Source of the DNA: Nitrospira sp.
GTDB taxonomy: Bacteria; Nitrospirota; Nitrospiria; Nitrospirales; Nitrospiraceae
NCBI GenBank assembly: GCA_020846195.1
Contig: JADLEJ010000058.1
Location: 1-44,102 of the forward strand
Direction of reading: 5' to 3'
DNA: 44,102 bases
In this document: piece by piece, positions 7,229 to 15,622 of the stretch
How positions within the stretch are numbered: position 1 is the first letter of the stretch
Layout: every line of letters begins with the position of its first letter
Program-made: the position numbers and the translations under genes
The notes under the pieces: model-generated
What the model was told of the DNA's origin: nothing
The model's database searches: none
Seen by the model: only the letters and a program-made list of their open reading frames with translations

Positions 7229-9561
7229 ACGAAGCCGAGACCAGAGCCGAGCATATCGATCCCGCCCTCAAGGCGGCGGGCTGGGGCGTGGTCGAAGGCT
7301 CAAGAATTCTGCGCGAGTATCCCATCACACCGGGCCGCATTGAAGGCCTTGGGCGACGAGCGAAGCCGCTGATCGCCGATTACGTGTTGGTCTATCGCAA
7401 TACCAAGCTCGCCGTCATTGAAGCCAAGGCTTGGGATGAAGCGTTGACTGAAGGGGTGGCGCAAGCGAAGAACTACGCCGGGAAGCTGGCCATTCGCTAT
7501 ACCTATTCCACGAACGGTCAGGGCATCTATGGCATCGACATGGAGACTGGCAAGGAAGGGGAGACGCCGTCTTACCCGACACCGGATACGCTCTGGCAAC
7601 TCACCTTCTCCACGCAGAACGCCTGGCATGACCGCTTCTCCGCCATCCCTTTTGAAGACAAGGGCGGGTCGCATCCGAGCCGGTACTACCAGGACATTGC
7701 TGTCGAGCGAGTGATGGAAGCGATTGCTTTCAAGAAACCACGCATCTTACTCACCTTGGCAACCGGCACAGGCAAAACCTTCATTGCGTTTCAAATTGCA
7801 TGGAAAATTTTTCACAGCCGCTGGAACTTGAGCCGCGAGCTTGATCGAGATAAGCAGCGCCGTCCGCGTGTCTTGTTTCTCGCCGACCGCAACATTCTCG
7901 CCGATCAGGCGTACAACGCCTTCTCGGCCTTTCCCGAAGACGCGCTGGTTCGAATTGCGCCAGAGGAGATCAGCAAGAAGGGCAAAGTACCGAAGAACGG
8001 CAGCCTGTTCTTCACGATCTTTCAGACCTTCATGAGCGGGCCGCCGAAAGACGACAAGCCCTCGCCGTACTTTGGGGAATATCCGCCGGACTTCTTTGAC
8101 TTCATCGTGATCGACGAGTGTCATCGCGGTGGCGCGAACGACGAGAGTAACTGGCGCGGCATTCTTGAATACTTTGCTCCCGCCGTGCAGCTTGGCCTGA
8201 CCGCTACGCCCAAACGCAAGGACAACGTCGATACCTACGCTTATTTCGGCGAGCCGGTGTACGTGTATTCGTTGAAGGAAGGGATCAATGACGGCTTCTT
8301 GACGCCGTTCAAGGTGAAGCAGATTTCCACGACGCTCGACGAGTATGTGTACACGCCGGACGATCAGCTGATCGAAGGCGAGATTGAGGTCAAGAAGCGC
8401 TATACGGAACGCGACTTCAATAAGATCATCGAGATCAAGGAGCGGGAGAAGAAGCGGGTCGAAATCTTCATGGAGCAGATCAATCAGCAGGAGAAGACGC
8501 TGGTCTTCTGTGCCACGCAGGACCACGCGCTGGCCGTACGCGACCTCATTAACCAGATGAAGACCAGCACAGATTCGAACTATTGTCAGAGAGTCACGGC
8601 GAACGATGGCGAACTCGGCGAGCAGCACTTGCGCGACTTTCAGGATAACGAGAAGATCATCCCTACGATCCTGACTACCTCGCAAAAACTCTCGACAGGT
8701 GTGGATGCCCGGAACATCCGCAATATCGTGCTCATGCGTCCGATCAACTCGATGATCGAGTTTAAGCAGATCATCGGACGCGGCACGCGACTCTATGACG
8801 GCAAGGATTATTTTACGATCTACGATTTTGTGAAAGCCCATCACCACTTCAGCGATTCGGAGTGGGACGGGGAACCGATTGAACCGGAACCGAAAGCGGA
8901 GGATACAGCTGTTCCTTCTTCAATTCCTCCGATTGATGGGGTGCATGAGGGGCCTGCCGACTATGTGAAGCGGAAGCGAATCAAGGTGAAGCTGGCCGAC
9001 GGCAAATCCCGCACGATCCAGCACATGATGGTGACAACGTTCTGGCATCCCGATGGCACACCCATGTCGGCGCAGCAGTTCTTAGAAATGCTCTTTGGCA
9101 AGTTGCCGGAGTTTTTCAAGAATGAGGCTCAACTCCGCACTCTCTGGAGTGCGCCCGATACACGCGCCAAACTGTTGCAGGGGCTTGCAGAGAAGGGATT
9201 CGGCTGTGAGCAGATGGCAGAGATGCAACGGATCATCGACGCGGAGAAGAGCGACTTGTTCGATGTACTGGCCCATGTGGCCTACGCGATGGTGCCGCTC
9301 ACGCGCGAAGAACGGGCCGTCAGGGCAAGAGCGGAGATCAGCGTGCATTTCACCGGCAAACAGCAGGCCTTCTTGGAGTTCGTGCTCGCGCAGTATGTCA
9401 GCGTCGGCGTGGAAGAACTGGCGCAGGATAAACTCTCACCTTTACTGAAGCTTAGGTACCATAACGCCATCGCCGATGCTGTGGCCGATTTGGGCAAGCC
9501 GGAAGAAATTGGAAGAGTTTTCTCGGGCTTTCAAAAGTATTTGTATCAACCGCAGATTTAG
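7225..9561 (+). CDS. hsdR: Type I restriction endonuclease, R subunit (EcoEI-type)
   Basis: The 778-residue protein is coupled to fic by a four-base overlap. The N-terminal nuclease domain has the PD-(D/E)xK pattern with Asp52 and E66-x-K68 (ADYVLVYRN, LAVIEAKA). The SF2 translocase follows, with Walker A ATGTGKT at 179-185, motif II DECH at 297-300, motif III TATP at 326-329, and a second RecA domain with the arginine-finger region QIIGRGTRLYDG. The C-terminal helical region resembles the EcoEI R-subunit C domain. The protein pulls DNA through the complex using ATP and cleaves away from unmethylated targets. All key motifs are intact, so the system looks functional. Confidence 0.95.
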   Translation: MNEAETRAEHIDPALKAAGWGVVEGSRILREYPITPGRIEGLGRRAKPLIADYVLVYRNTKLAVIEAKAWDEALTEGVAQAKNYAGKLAIRYTYSTNGQGIYGIDMETGKEGETPSYPTPDTLWQLTFSTQNAWHDRFSAIPFEDKGGSHPSRYYQDIAVERVMEAIAFKKPRILLTLATGTGKTFIAFQIAWKIFHSRWNLSRELDRDKQRRPRVLFLADRNILADQAYNAFSAFPEDALVRIAPEEISKKGKVPKNGSLFFTIFQTFMSGPPKDDKPSPYFGEYPPDFFDFIVIDECHRGGANDESNWRGILEYFAPAVQLGLTATPKRKDNVDTYAYFGEPVYVYSLKEGINDGFLTPFKVKQISTTLDEYVYTPDDQLIEGEIEVKKRYTERDFNKIIEIKEREKKRVEIFMEQINQQEKTLVFCATQDHALAVRDLINQMKTSTDSNYCQRVTANDGELGEQHLRDFQDNEKIIPTILTTSQKLSTGVDARNIRNIVLMRPINSMIEFKQIIGRGTRLYDGKDYFTIYDFVKAHHHFSDSEWDGEPIEPEPKAEDTAVPSSIPPIDGVHEGPADYVKRKRIKVKLADGKSRTIQHMMVTTFWHPDGTPMSAQQFLEMLFGKLPEFFKNEAQLRTLWSAPDTRAKLLQGLAEKGFGCEQMAEMQRIIDAEKSDLFDVLAHVAYAMVPLTREERAVRARAEISVHFTGKQQAFLEFVLAQYVSVGVEELAQDKLSPLLKLRYHNAIADAVADLGKPEEIGRVFSGFQKYLYQPQI

Positions 9562-9669
9562 GCAGGCGATACGCTTGTGAGCGTGGCGCGGACCTTCTTG
9601 CTCCAATTTCTCTCCGATGACTGTTGTTGGAGAGGGAGGAAGGCAAGGTAGAAGTGAAGGTCTGTTCGG

Positions 9670-10122
9670 TTAGCGGGGAGTCTGAGGTTTCAGCTGGGCC
9701 GGGCCCGATTCTTTGCGGGACCAATTGGTGGCGGTGACGCACAGGCCTATGTTCCGCGCGGGGAGATGAATGTCGTTGACTGTCACGGATGCTCCGCCGT
9801 GTGCATCGTTTGTCCAGACGCGAATGGCGGTTGCCGGAGTTTCTGCGGCGCTGATATAGATCGTTGTAAAGGCCAGGTCGGTCAGCGGCGCGCCTTTTTG
9901 ATCGACGGCTGGTTCCTGGTAGGAGATGGTGAATGTGGGTTGACCGGCGGGAAAGGAAGCTGTCTGAGTCGGGCAGCCGGATGGCAAGTGTGCGCCTACT
10001 GTCGTTTCATTCCGAAGGTCTTGCTCCTGAGCGCTTTTCTGAAGCAGCGCTTGATCCGTCTCACAGCCTGCCAGTGCCAGTATAGCGGCTAAGCAGAAGC
10101 CCGGTGCTGTCGTACGAGTCAT
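9670..10122 (-). CDS. Small secreted lipoprotein
   Basis: The 150-residue protein starts at ATG with AGAGGAGG shortly upstream. A type II signal peptide ends in lipobox LALAGC with the lipidated Cys at position 20. The mature part is polar with beta-strand character (FTISYQEPAVDQKG, TTIYISAAETPATAIRVWTN). I recognise no domain; the fold may be an immunoglobulin-like sandwich, but that is a guess. The gene converges on hsdR with about 108 bp between them, where I see only weak inverted repeats. It is probably separate from the restriction locus. DUF5069 lies upstream on the same strand. Confidence 0.8.
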   Translation of the reverse strand: MTRTTAPGFCLAAILALAGCETDQALLQKSAQEQDLRNETTVGAHLPSGCPTQTASFPAGQPTFTISYQEPAVDQKGAPLTDLAFTTIYISAAETPATAIRVWTNDAHGGASVTVNDIHLPARNIGLCVTATNWSRKESGPAQLKPQTPR

Positions 10123-10153
10123 CTCATTGCCTCCTCTGTGCCCATCCAGTCAG

Positions 10154-10594
10154 CTATGCGGGCGGTTGCCGTTTCTGCACAGCTCGGCCTTCTTCCAAAT
10201 CTTGCAGGTCGGACCAAGCGGTCAGGTCGGTTCGTGAGGGATCGATGGCGTCGCGATATTGTTTGAACCGCGCCAGGCTCTCAGGGGAACTGGGGCCGCG
10301 CGCTAATAGCTGCTCGTTCCAGGTGTCCAGCTCAGCCGGCGAATGCGGGCTGGCGGTCTGCTGAAACCAGGTTGCCACGCTTGCATCGGTGGGATTCGCT
10401 TTCACTGCCGACGTGAATTGAGCGCTGGCGATTCCCGCGAAGTCCAATAGCCGTTCATCCATCGGGCAGGGATAAATATATTCGCCTTCGGTTCCAGCGA
10501 GGACGGCGCGGCATTTGTCGATCATGCGCGCCAGATGGACGTAGCCGTTCAGCTTGGCACGCATGCTTCGCGGGAATGACGTTCTGAGGTCCAT
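10154..10594 (-). CDS. DUF5069 domain protein
   Basis: The 146-residue soluble protein begins MDLRTSFPRSMRAKLNGYV and continues HLARMIDKCRAVLAGTEGEY, the signature opening of DUF5069. The rest is helical and acidic, with no signal peptide or metal motif that I can see. The family is found in several environmental phyla and has no assigned biochemical role. The gene lies 31 bp upstream of the lipoprotein gene on the same strand. It is separated from DUF3386 by a strong hairpin, so it may have its own promoter or be attenuated. Confidence 0.85.
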   Translation of the reverse strand: MDLRTSFPRSMRAKLNGYVHLARMIDKCRAVLAGTEGEYIYPCPMDERLLDFAGIASAQFTSAVKANPTDASVATWFQQTASPHSPAELDTWNEQLLARGPSSPESLARFKQYRDAIDPSRTDLTAWSDLQDLEEGRAVQKRQPPA

Positions 10595-10615
10595 GAAGAT
10601 ATCCCTGTCTCTTGT

Positions 10616-10645
10616 CCGCCCGCTCCCCGAGCGGGGAACGGGCGG
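10616..10645 (-). terminator. Strong GC hairpin between DUF3386 and DUF5069
   Basis: Arms 10616-10628 and 10633-10645 pair over 13 positions with one C-A mismatch and a four-base loop (GAGC). There is no T-run on either side, so intrinsic termination is not certain. The hairpin may instead stabilise the DUF3386 mRNA 3' end or reduce read-through. Confidence 0.5.
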
Positions 10646-10655
10646 AAGGATGCAG

Positions 10656-11330
10656 TTAGAGTAACTTGTGATTGGCGAAGGTCAGGTTCTTCACGACGAC
10701 CTGGCCGTTCTCGAACGCAATGATGCGGCGGGTGGCAGGCAGATCGGCCGCTCCGACGCGCACATGTGTGTCGGTGAAGCTCTCGACGTTGTTCAGTTTG
10801 CCGTCGGTCGGGGAGTAATAGTAGACGGTGTATTTGGTGGTCAGATTTTTCTGATCCTGCGTCACGCTGCTTTCTTCGACATTGATCGAGAATGCGAACG
10901 GGGTCATGCCGGGGTGGGCCATTTTCCGGTTGATTTGGGTGATACGGTTGTCCTTGATCCGGTAGAAGGAGTTCGATCCGTGAATGTCCAGTTTGGTGCC
11001 GAAGGGGTGGCCGTCTTCTTCCATCGTGAGGGAGTACTTGCCGTCCGATTCCTCGAAGCTCCGGGGGCCGCGATGGACGGCGATCATGCCAAGCTGTTCC
11101 TGAGCCCACTTTTGCACTTCGGCATCGCTCAATTGAACGGATACTTCGCGGGGGCCTTTGACCATAATCGGGCCGGTCGTGACCTTGCCGTTAATGTTGA
11201 CGGTGAGATCGGCGGTGAAGCCGTTAAACTCTTTCGGCCAGCGGGCGGTCTTTTCGAAGGCTTGCCGCATGACCTCCCGGGCTTTAGGATCGTCGGCGAC
11301 GGTGGATTGCGGGGCTGTATGCATAGACAT
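10656..11330 (-). CDS. DUF3386 domain protein
   Basis: The 224-residue protein starts at ATG with GGAG eight bases upstream. It has no signal peptide. Features include DDPKAREVMRQAFEKTARWP at the N-terminus, then a beta-rich body with FNGFTADLTVNINGKVTTG and FYRIKDNRITQINRKM, matching the DUF3386 family known mainly from cyanobacteria. The function is unknown; the long antiparallel beta pattern suggests a ligand-binding barrel. The gene is transcribed divergently from the Lys-rich protein at 11576. Confidence 0.8.
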   Translation of the reverse strand: MSMHTAPQSTVADDPKAREVMRQAFEKTARWPKEFNGFTADLTVNINGKVTTGPIMVKGPREVSVQLSDAEVQKWAQEQLGMIAVHRGPRSFEESDGKYSLTMEEDGHPFGTKLDIHGSNSFYRIKDNRITQINRKMAHPGMTPFAFSINVEESSVTQDQKNLTTKYTVYYYSPTDGKLNNVESFTDTHVRVGAADLPATRRIIAFENGQVVVKNLTFANHKLL

Positions 11331-11476
11331 GGTTCAATCTCCTGTGAATGTATGGGGCGCATTATACCGAGGGGCTTCGGCGGGGCTCAACGGCTCACTA
11401 GGGAAGAGCCGTATTGTGCGCAAAATGGACCCTCGACAGGGTGAAGACGTAGCCTGAGGCGGGAAGAGATACCGGC

Positions 11477-11543
11477 TTCACCATTGGCTTCGATTCTGAT
11501 ATAGTCCACCCGGATTTTTCAACTTTGGCAGGCTTTGAGCCTG
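11477..11543 (+). promoter_or_regulatory. Putative promoter and leader hairpin before the Lys-rich gene
   Basis: TTCACC at 11477-11482 and TATAGT at 11500-11505 are 17 bp apart, a fair sigma-70 match. The predicted transcript then carries a perfect 6-bp hairpin with a 3-base loop (CAGGCT-TTG-AGCCTG, 11529-11543), about 30 bases before the ATG at 11576. Confidence 0.4.
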
Positions 11544-11575
11544 TCTAAAGAGTTGTTAGAAGGGGACTATGTAGC

Positions 11576-11986
11576 ATGGAACGACGCGCCGCTTCCCACA
11601 CCGAAGAAGAAGAAATGAACCAACGCCGCAAGCTGTTGAATGCGGCGAAGCGGGGCGATCAGAAAGCCATTGGGAAACTGTTCGAGCTGTATCAAGTGCG
11701 GGTCATGAACCCGGATCAGCTGACGAAGATCAATAAAGTGTATGCCGCCATGCCGATCCCGGTGAAGGCAGGATCGTCACGATCCAGCCGGCAGTCGGCT
11801 AAAGCGGGCAAGCAGCCTCCCGCAAAGGCGGGCGCATCGGCGAAGCCGGCACCGTCCGCCAAGCCGGAAAAACCGGCGAAGTCAGCGAAACCCGCAAAGC
11901 CGGTGAAAGCAGAGAAACCTGCAAAGGCTGCGGTTCCTGTTGCTAAGAAAGTTGCAAAGCAACCGGCAAAACGGAAAGCCAAGTAA
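11576..11986 (+). CDS. Small basic protein with histone H1-like Lys/Ala/Pro tail
   Basis: The 136-residue protein starts at ATG 11576 with AAGGGG upstream; an internal ATG at 11615 is possible. The N-terminal 60 residues are charged and helical (RRKLLNAAKRGDQKAIGKLF). The C-terminal 75 residues are almost only Lys, Ala, Pro and Ser in short AKP/EKP steps (AKPEKPAKSAKPAKPVKAEK), as in histone H1 tails and bacterial H1-like proteins. It probably binds DNA or RNA without sequence preference. The N-terminal part resembles no domain I know. It could be a nucleoid protein or a ribosome-associated factor; the repeat-rich tail makes homology calls unreliable. Confidence 0.7.
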   Translation: MERRAASHTEEEEMNQRRKLLNAAKRGDQKAIGKLFELYQVRVMNPDQLTKINKVYAAMPIPVKAGSSRSSRQSAKAGKQPPAKAGASAKPAPSAKPEKPAKSAKPAKPVKAEKPAKAAVPVAKKVAKQPAKRKAK

Positions 11987-12017
11987 CGGCATCTCGCTGC
12001 CTGCCGAGGTGCGCGAT

Positions 12018-12314
12018 CTACTGGACGGCTACGCGCAGTCCTCCGCTTGCAAGCCCCGAGGCAATCTGCTCGGCTTGTCGAGCCTCTCCCTCAAAGACCA
12101 TCGCTTCCCCTTCATGATCGATTCGATAGGCGAGTTCAAAGGCATGCGATGAAGTCATGCTGGGCACGTACTTGCACAGCAGGGTAATGACCTGCTGGTA
12201 GGTATGGCAGTCGCAATTATAGACAATCACCCGGGCTTCGAGGCCGTCACCGGTGCCCGTGCCGGTCTCTTCAGTGACGTCAGGGGTGGTCAGCGGAAAA
12301 GATGGTTTTGCCAT
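12018..12314 (-). CDS. clpS: ClpS-like adaptor of the ATP-dependent Clp protease
   Basis: The 98-residue protein has a disordered N-terminal tail (about 27 residues) and one ClpS fold: RVIVYNCDCHTYQQVITLL, then helices, then the AYRIDHEGEAMVFEG strand. ClpS hands proteins with destabilising N-terminal residues to ClpAP/ClpCP. Compared with the classic pocket N-D-D-x-T...H, this protein has Asn then Cys then Asp, followed by Cys-His-Thr, and keeps the later His of HEG. One pocket acid is thus replaced by Cys, which may shift specificity. The gene converges on the Lys-rich gene with a 31-bp gap and has no clp gene next to it. Confidence 0.75.
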   Translation of the reverse strand: MAKPSFPLTTPDVTEETGTGTGDGLEARVIVYNCDCHTYQQVITLLCKYVPSMTSSHAFELAYRIDHEGEAMVFEGEARQAEQIASGLASGGLRVAVQ

Positions 12315-12347
12315 GGGAGAAAAGTGTAGCAGAGTCTTGGAAAGAGG

Positions 12348-13028
12348 TTAATAGCCGGTTCTGATGACGAGGTGATTGGGAAGCCGTTCCTGTTCTCGTT
12401 CGAGCGCGCGGCCGAATAGCTGAAAATGCGCGGACGAATCGGTGGCTGGTGCGATGCGGAGGCGATGCGCTAGTTGAATCGTATAGTGCTGGGCCGCCGC
12501 CGTTTTCACCAGCGCCAGGCCATATTCAAACCGATAGGCGTCATTGCCCGTGAGCCCTTGGCGGCTGAGTTGCTGGATGGCCTCCATGGTGAAAGGCTCG
12601 TGGAGAAAGTCTTCGCGCATGAGGCGAAGCAGTGCCGCGGGGCCGGGCACGACATCGCGTCCAACTGTCATGGCGTGGGCCGGATCGAACAGCCCTCGCT
12701 GAAAGCGGCGGTTTTCCCGCAGGGCCTCATGAAAGAGCCTGCGCCACTGCTGGTCGGCCAGGTCGCGGTCGACGGAGGCCCGGCCGGTGCCGGTCAATGG
12801 ACCGCTGACGTGATGGCCTTGAACAATCCGTCCGGCGGCGACCAGATCAGGAAACGTTCCACCCATGCGGTCGGCGAAGGCGGTCGTTCCTGAGAAAGGG
12901 CTGAGCTGGATCGCCATATAGTCGCGAAAGTGGACGCGGTGAAACCGTGCCAGGAGGCGGCGCAACGTCTCTTCATGGCAGAGGTGAAACGGGTAGAACA
13001 ATGTGTCTGTGGTTTGCGTGGGATTCAT
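12348..13028 (-). CDS. Hypothetical protein, soluble, 226 aa
   Basis: The annotated start is ATG 13028 (MNPTQTTDTLFYPF); a TTG two codons upstream also exists. The protein has LFYPFHLCHEETLRRLLARF near the N-terminus and a helical Arg- and His-rich body (RRLFHEALRENRRFQRGLFD). There is no signal peptide or membrane helix. I do not recognise the family. Normal codon use and length support a real gene. It lies 33 bp upstream of the clpS-like gene on the same strand and is divergent from the exchanger at 13063, with only 34 bp between them, so the two promoters must overlap coding ends. Confidence 0.6.
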   Translation of the reverse strand: MNPTQTTDTLFYPFHLCHEETLRRLLARFHRVHFRDYMAIQLSPFSGTTAFADRMGGTFPDLVAAGRIVQGHHVSGPLTGTGRASVDRDLADQQWRRLFHEALRENRRFQRGLFDPAHAMTVGRDVVPGPAALLRLMREDFLHEPFTMEAIQQLSRQGLTGNDAYRFEYGLALVKTAAAQHYTIQLAHRLRIAPATDSSAHFQLFGRALEREQERLPNHLVIRTGY

Positions 13029-13062
13029 CGACAAGTGTATGGACTCATGTTAGGTTTCGGCC

Positions 13063-14136
13063 ATGAAACGGATTTTTACGTCCTGGCTCGATGTGCTCCT
13101 CGTCTTTATTCCCGCCGCGCTGGTTCTTGAGCTGGTGAAAGCCGATCCGCTCTTCATTTTTGCCGCTTCCGCCTTCGCGATCATTCCGCTTGCCGGCATA
13201 CTGGGCCGCGCGACCGAGCACCTGACGTCGCATGTCGGCGCCGGGATCGGCAGCCTGCTGAATGCGTCGTTAGGGAACGCGGCAGAGCTGATCATTGCCC
13301 TTGCTGCGCTTCGCGAAGGTCTCCACGATGTGGTGAAAGCGTCGCTGACGGGTTCCATCCTCGGTAATATTCTACTGGTGTTGGGAGTCTCCATGGTAGC
13401 CGGTGGGTTGAAATATGAACGGCAGTCGTTCAACCAAACGGCGGCTGGCATGGGGTCCAGTCTCTTGCTCTTATCGGCAGTCGGCCTGATCATTCCCGCG
13501 CTCTTCCATTTCACCGCGGCCGATAGGGGCGTGGCAATTGAGCGGGAAATGAGTTTGGAAATTGCGATCGTCCTCTTCGTGATGTATGGCTTGAATTTGC
13601 TGTTTTCGTTGAAGACGCACCGCCACTTATATGCGGGAGAGGCGCACGATGCGGAGGATCTCGGGGAACAGCCCTGGAGTGTCCGTCTGTCCGTCGCCGT
13701 GTTGACGGTAGTGACGATTTTAATCGCGGTCATGAGCGAACTATTAGTCGGCGCTATCGAGCCGACGGCGCACAAGCTGGGTTTAACGCAGGTTTTCGTT
13801 GGCGTGATTCTGGTGGCGCTGGTTGGAAATGCGGCGGAACATTCGACGGCGGTGCTCATGGCAATGAAAAATAAGATGGATTTAGCCTATGGAATCGCGG
13901 TGGGGTCGAGCCTGCAAATTGCCCTGTTGGTAGCCCCGTTGCTGGTTTTTGCGAGCTATCTCTTCGGTACGCCGCTGGACCTGATTTTTACACCGTTTGA
14001 AGTGGCGGCGGTGACGATCTCCGTATTTACTGTGGGCTTTGTCGCGATCGACGGGGAATCGAACTGGATGGAGGGCGCCATGTTGGTTGGAGTCTATGCG
14101 ATGCTGGCGGTCGCCTTCTATTTTCTTCCCGCCTGA
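13063..14136 (+). CDS. cax: Calcium/proton exchanger (CaCA family, CAX type)
   Basis: The 357-residue integral membrane protein has about 10-11 hydrophobic helices. Two alpha-repeat signatures, [10 protein letters not shown] at residues 71-80 and [10 protein letters not shown] at 255-264, carry the acidic residues that bind Ca2+ in CAX exchangers. An acidic/His loop between the halves ([18 protein letters not shown]) resembles the acidic linker of this family. It should expel Ca2+ from the cytoplasm in exchange for protons. The length is usual for bacterial CAX/ChaA proteins. The gene stands alone on the plus strand. Confidence 0.93.
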   Translation: MKRIFTSWLDVLLVFIPAALVLELVKADPLFIFAASAFAIIPLAGILGRATEHLTSHVGAGIGSLLNASLGNAAELIIALAALREGLHDVVKASLTGSILGNILLVLGVSMVAGGLKYERQSFNQTAAGMGSSLLLLSAVGLIIPALFHFTAADRGVAIEREMSLEIAIVLFVMYGLNLLFSLKTHRHLYAGEAHDAEDLGEQPWSVRLSVAVLTVVTILIAVMSELLVGAIEPTAHKLGLTQVFVGVILVALVGNAAEHSTAVLMAMKNKMDLAYGIAVGSSLQIALLVAPLLVFASYLFGTPLDLIFTPFEVAAVTISVFTVGFVAIDGESNWMEGAMLVGVYAMLAVAFYFLPA

Positions 14137-14176
14137 CAGAATGCTGAAAAATCCCGCCAGTTGAGCCGCTGCCCGG

Positions 14177-14383
14177 TTACACCTTATCCATATCGATCAC
14201 TTCTGTCGCATCCCATAAATTCTTCCATTCGGCATCGGCCAGATCTTTTTCACGATCGGCGGGAGTTTCCGTTCCAAACGCGTGCGGGGCGGTTTCCTCT
14301 GGTTGCTCCACTGGCGTAGGAGACGGAGGCTGTGCGGCCTGACTGCCGCGGCGTTTTTTAGCTGGATCCATATTAACGGGCAT
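14177..14383 (-). CDS. Small hypothetical protein, 68 aa
   Basis: ATG at 14383 is preceded by GAGGTGG at good spacing. The sequence is polar and disordered at the N-terminus (KKRRGSQAAQPPSPTPVEQ). It ends in a possible amphipathic helix (DREKDLADAEWKNLWDATE). No family is recognised. The good ribosome binding site and its place after hemW on the same strand support a real gene. A longer frame across the same bases in another phase is less convincing. Confidence 0.5.
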   Translation of the reverse strand: MPVNMDPAKKRRGSQAAQPPSPTPVEQPEETAPHAFGTETPADREKDLADAEWKNLWDATEVIDMDKV

Positions 14384-14482
14384 GGGCCACCTCGTGTGAA
14401 TGACGAATAGTGTCTCTTTCCGATGCGCCGGTTGTCAATGCCGGGTTGGGCCGCAGAAACAGATATGCCGGCGCAGGGGTGA

Positions 14483-15613
14483 TTAGAATAGCTCCCCGGC
14501 CACGCTATCGGCAAAGCGCCGGCCCAGAGGGGTGAGTCTGATCCGGTCATCCTCGCGCATGACCAGGCCTCGTGTCGCGAGTTGCGTCAGAATTTCTCGC
14601 TGTCCCGCATCTTCGCCGGTAAGAGTATTCGAGACTCCCTTCAATAATCGAAGGCCGAAGATGAGGGCGTCGCGTTGTTGTTCTTCCTTGGTCAGCTGGC
14701 GGCGATCCGCGATGGGAAGTTGACCGGTTTGCAGTTGGCCGGTGTAGGCGTTGAGATCGGCAATGTTGCCGAAGCGGTTTCCATCGACATAGGACTGTGC
14801 GCTGGGGCCGAGGCCGAGGTAGTCGCCGCCGGTCCAGTAGAGCAGATTATGGCGGCAAGCATAACCAGGTTTGGCGTAGTTTGAAATTTCATAGCGAGTA
14901 AACCCTGCCGAGGCCAGGACCGTTTCCGTGGTCTCTTCCATCTCAATTTGGAGCGATTCATCTGGCGGCGGGACAAATCCTTTGGCGATATCGTGCGCCA
15001 GCTTGGTGTGGTCTTCGATGGTGAGGGCATAGCATGAAATGTGCGTTGGATTCAGATTGAGAAGCGATGTCAACGTAGCCGTCCATGACGCAAGGCTTTG
15101 TCCCGGCAGTCCGTACATGAGATCTAGGTTGATGTTTGAAAATCCTGCCGTTCGGGCATTGACGACGGCTTGCTCGGTTTCAGATACGGTGCCTGGGCGG
15201 CCGATCGGAATGAAATCTTGGGGCGCCATGGATTCCGCTCCCAGACTGATCCGAGTCACACCAGCGTTGGCGAGGATCGTCAAGTCTGAACGTGTGACTG
15301 TTGAGGGGTGAGCTTCGACGGTGACTTCGACATCCGGCGCGACCGCATAGGTCTGTCGAATATGGTCGAGGAGCGCCGCCAGTTGCCGCGCTGGAATCAC
15401 CGTGGGCGTGCCCCCTCCGAAATAGATGCTCTGGAGCGCGCGGTTGTCGAGCAAGTTTTGCTGCCGATAGAGCGCCAGTTCACGTCCAAGCGCTGAAAGA
15501 TAGGCGTCGATGCGAGCCGGTGTGGCGATCTCCAAGTAGAAGGCGCAGAAGTGGCAGCGCTGCCGGCAGAGCGGGACGTGGAGATAGAGCCCGATGTCTC
15601 GTTGTGGCAGCAT
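14483..15613 (-). CDS. hemW: HemW-like radical SAM protein (heme chaperone)
   Basis: The 376-residue protein has the radical SAM cluster motif C16-RQR-C20-HF-C23 after LYLHVPL, the SAM-binding IYFGGGTPT segment, and the downstream patterns TRISLGAES, LDLMYGLPGQ and HISCYALTIEDHT. The order and the C-terminal HemN-type domain match HemW, formerly called oxygen-independent coproporphyrinogen oxidase-like. HemW lacks the fourth Cys of true HemN and binds heme for delivery to respiratory enzymes. The residue after the last Cys is Ala rather than the usual Asp. It follows the 15623-15889 gene by 9 bp on the same strand and is probably co-transcribed with it. Confidence 0.9.
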   Translation of the reverse strand: MLPQRDIGLYLHVPLCRQRCHFCAFYLEIATPARIDAYLSALGRELALYRQQNLLDNRALQSIYFGGGTPTVIPARQLAALLDHIRQTYAVAPDVEVTVEAHPSTVTRSDLTILANAGVTRISLGAESMAPQDFIPIGRPGTVSETEQAVVNARTAGFSNINLDLMYGLPGQSLASWTATLTSLLNLNPTHISCYALTIEDHTKLAHDIAKGFVPPPDESLQIEMEETTETVLASAGFTRYEISNYAKPGYACRHNLLYWTGGDYLGLGPSAQSYVDGNRFGNIADLNAYTGQLQTGQLPIADRRQLTKEEQQRDALIFGLRLLKGVSNTLTGEDAGQREILTQLATRGLVMREDDRIRLTPLGRRFADSVAGELF

Positions 15614-15622
15614 GGTTAATGG

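Noticed and set aside
7747..8847. Minus-strand open frame of 366 codons inside hsdR
   Set aside because: The plus strand encodes intact helicase motifs there; the antisense frame is a by-product of GC-biased codons.
9562..9669. Terminator between hsdR and the lipoprotein gene
   Set aside because: CTCTCC and GGAGAG can pair but the loop is long and no T-run follows on either strand.
10549..11109. Minus-strand 186-codon frame overlapping DUF3386 and DUF5069
   Set aside because: It lies in a different phase from both recognisable genes and has no family features.
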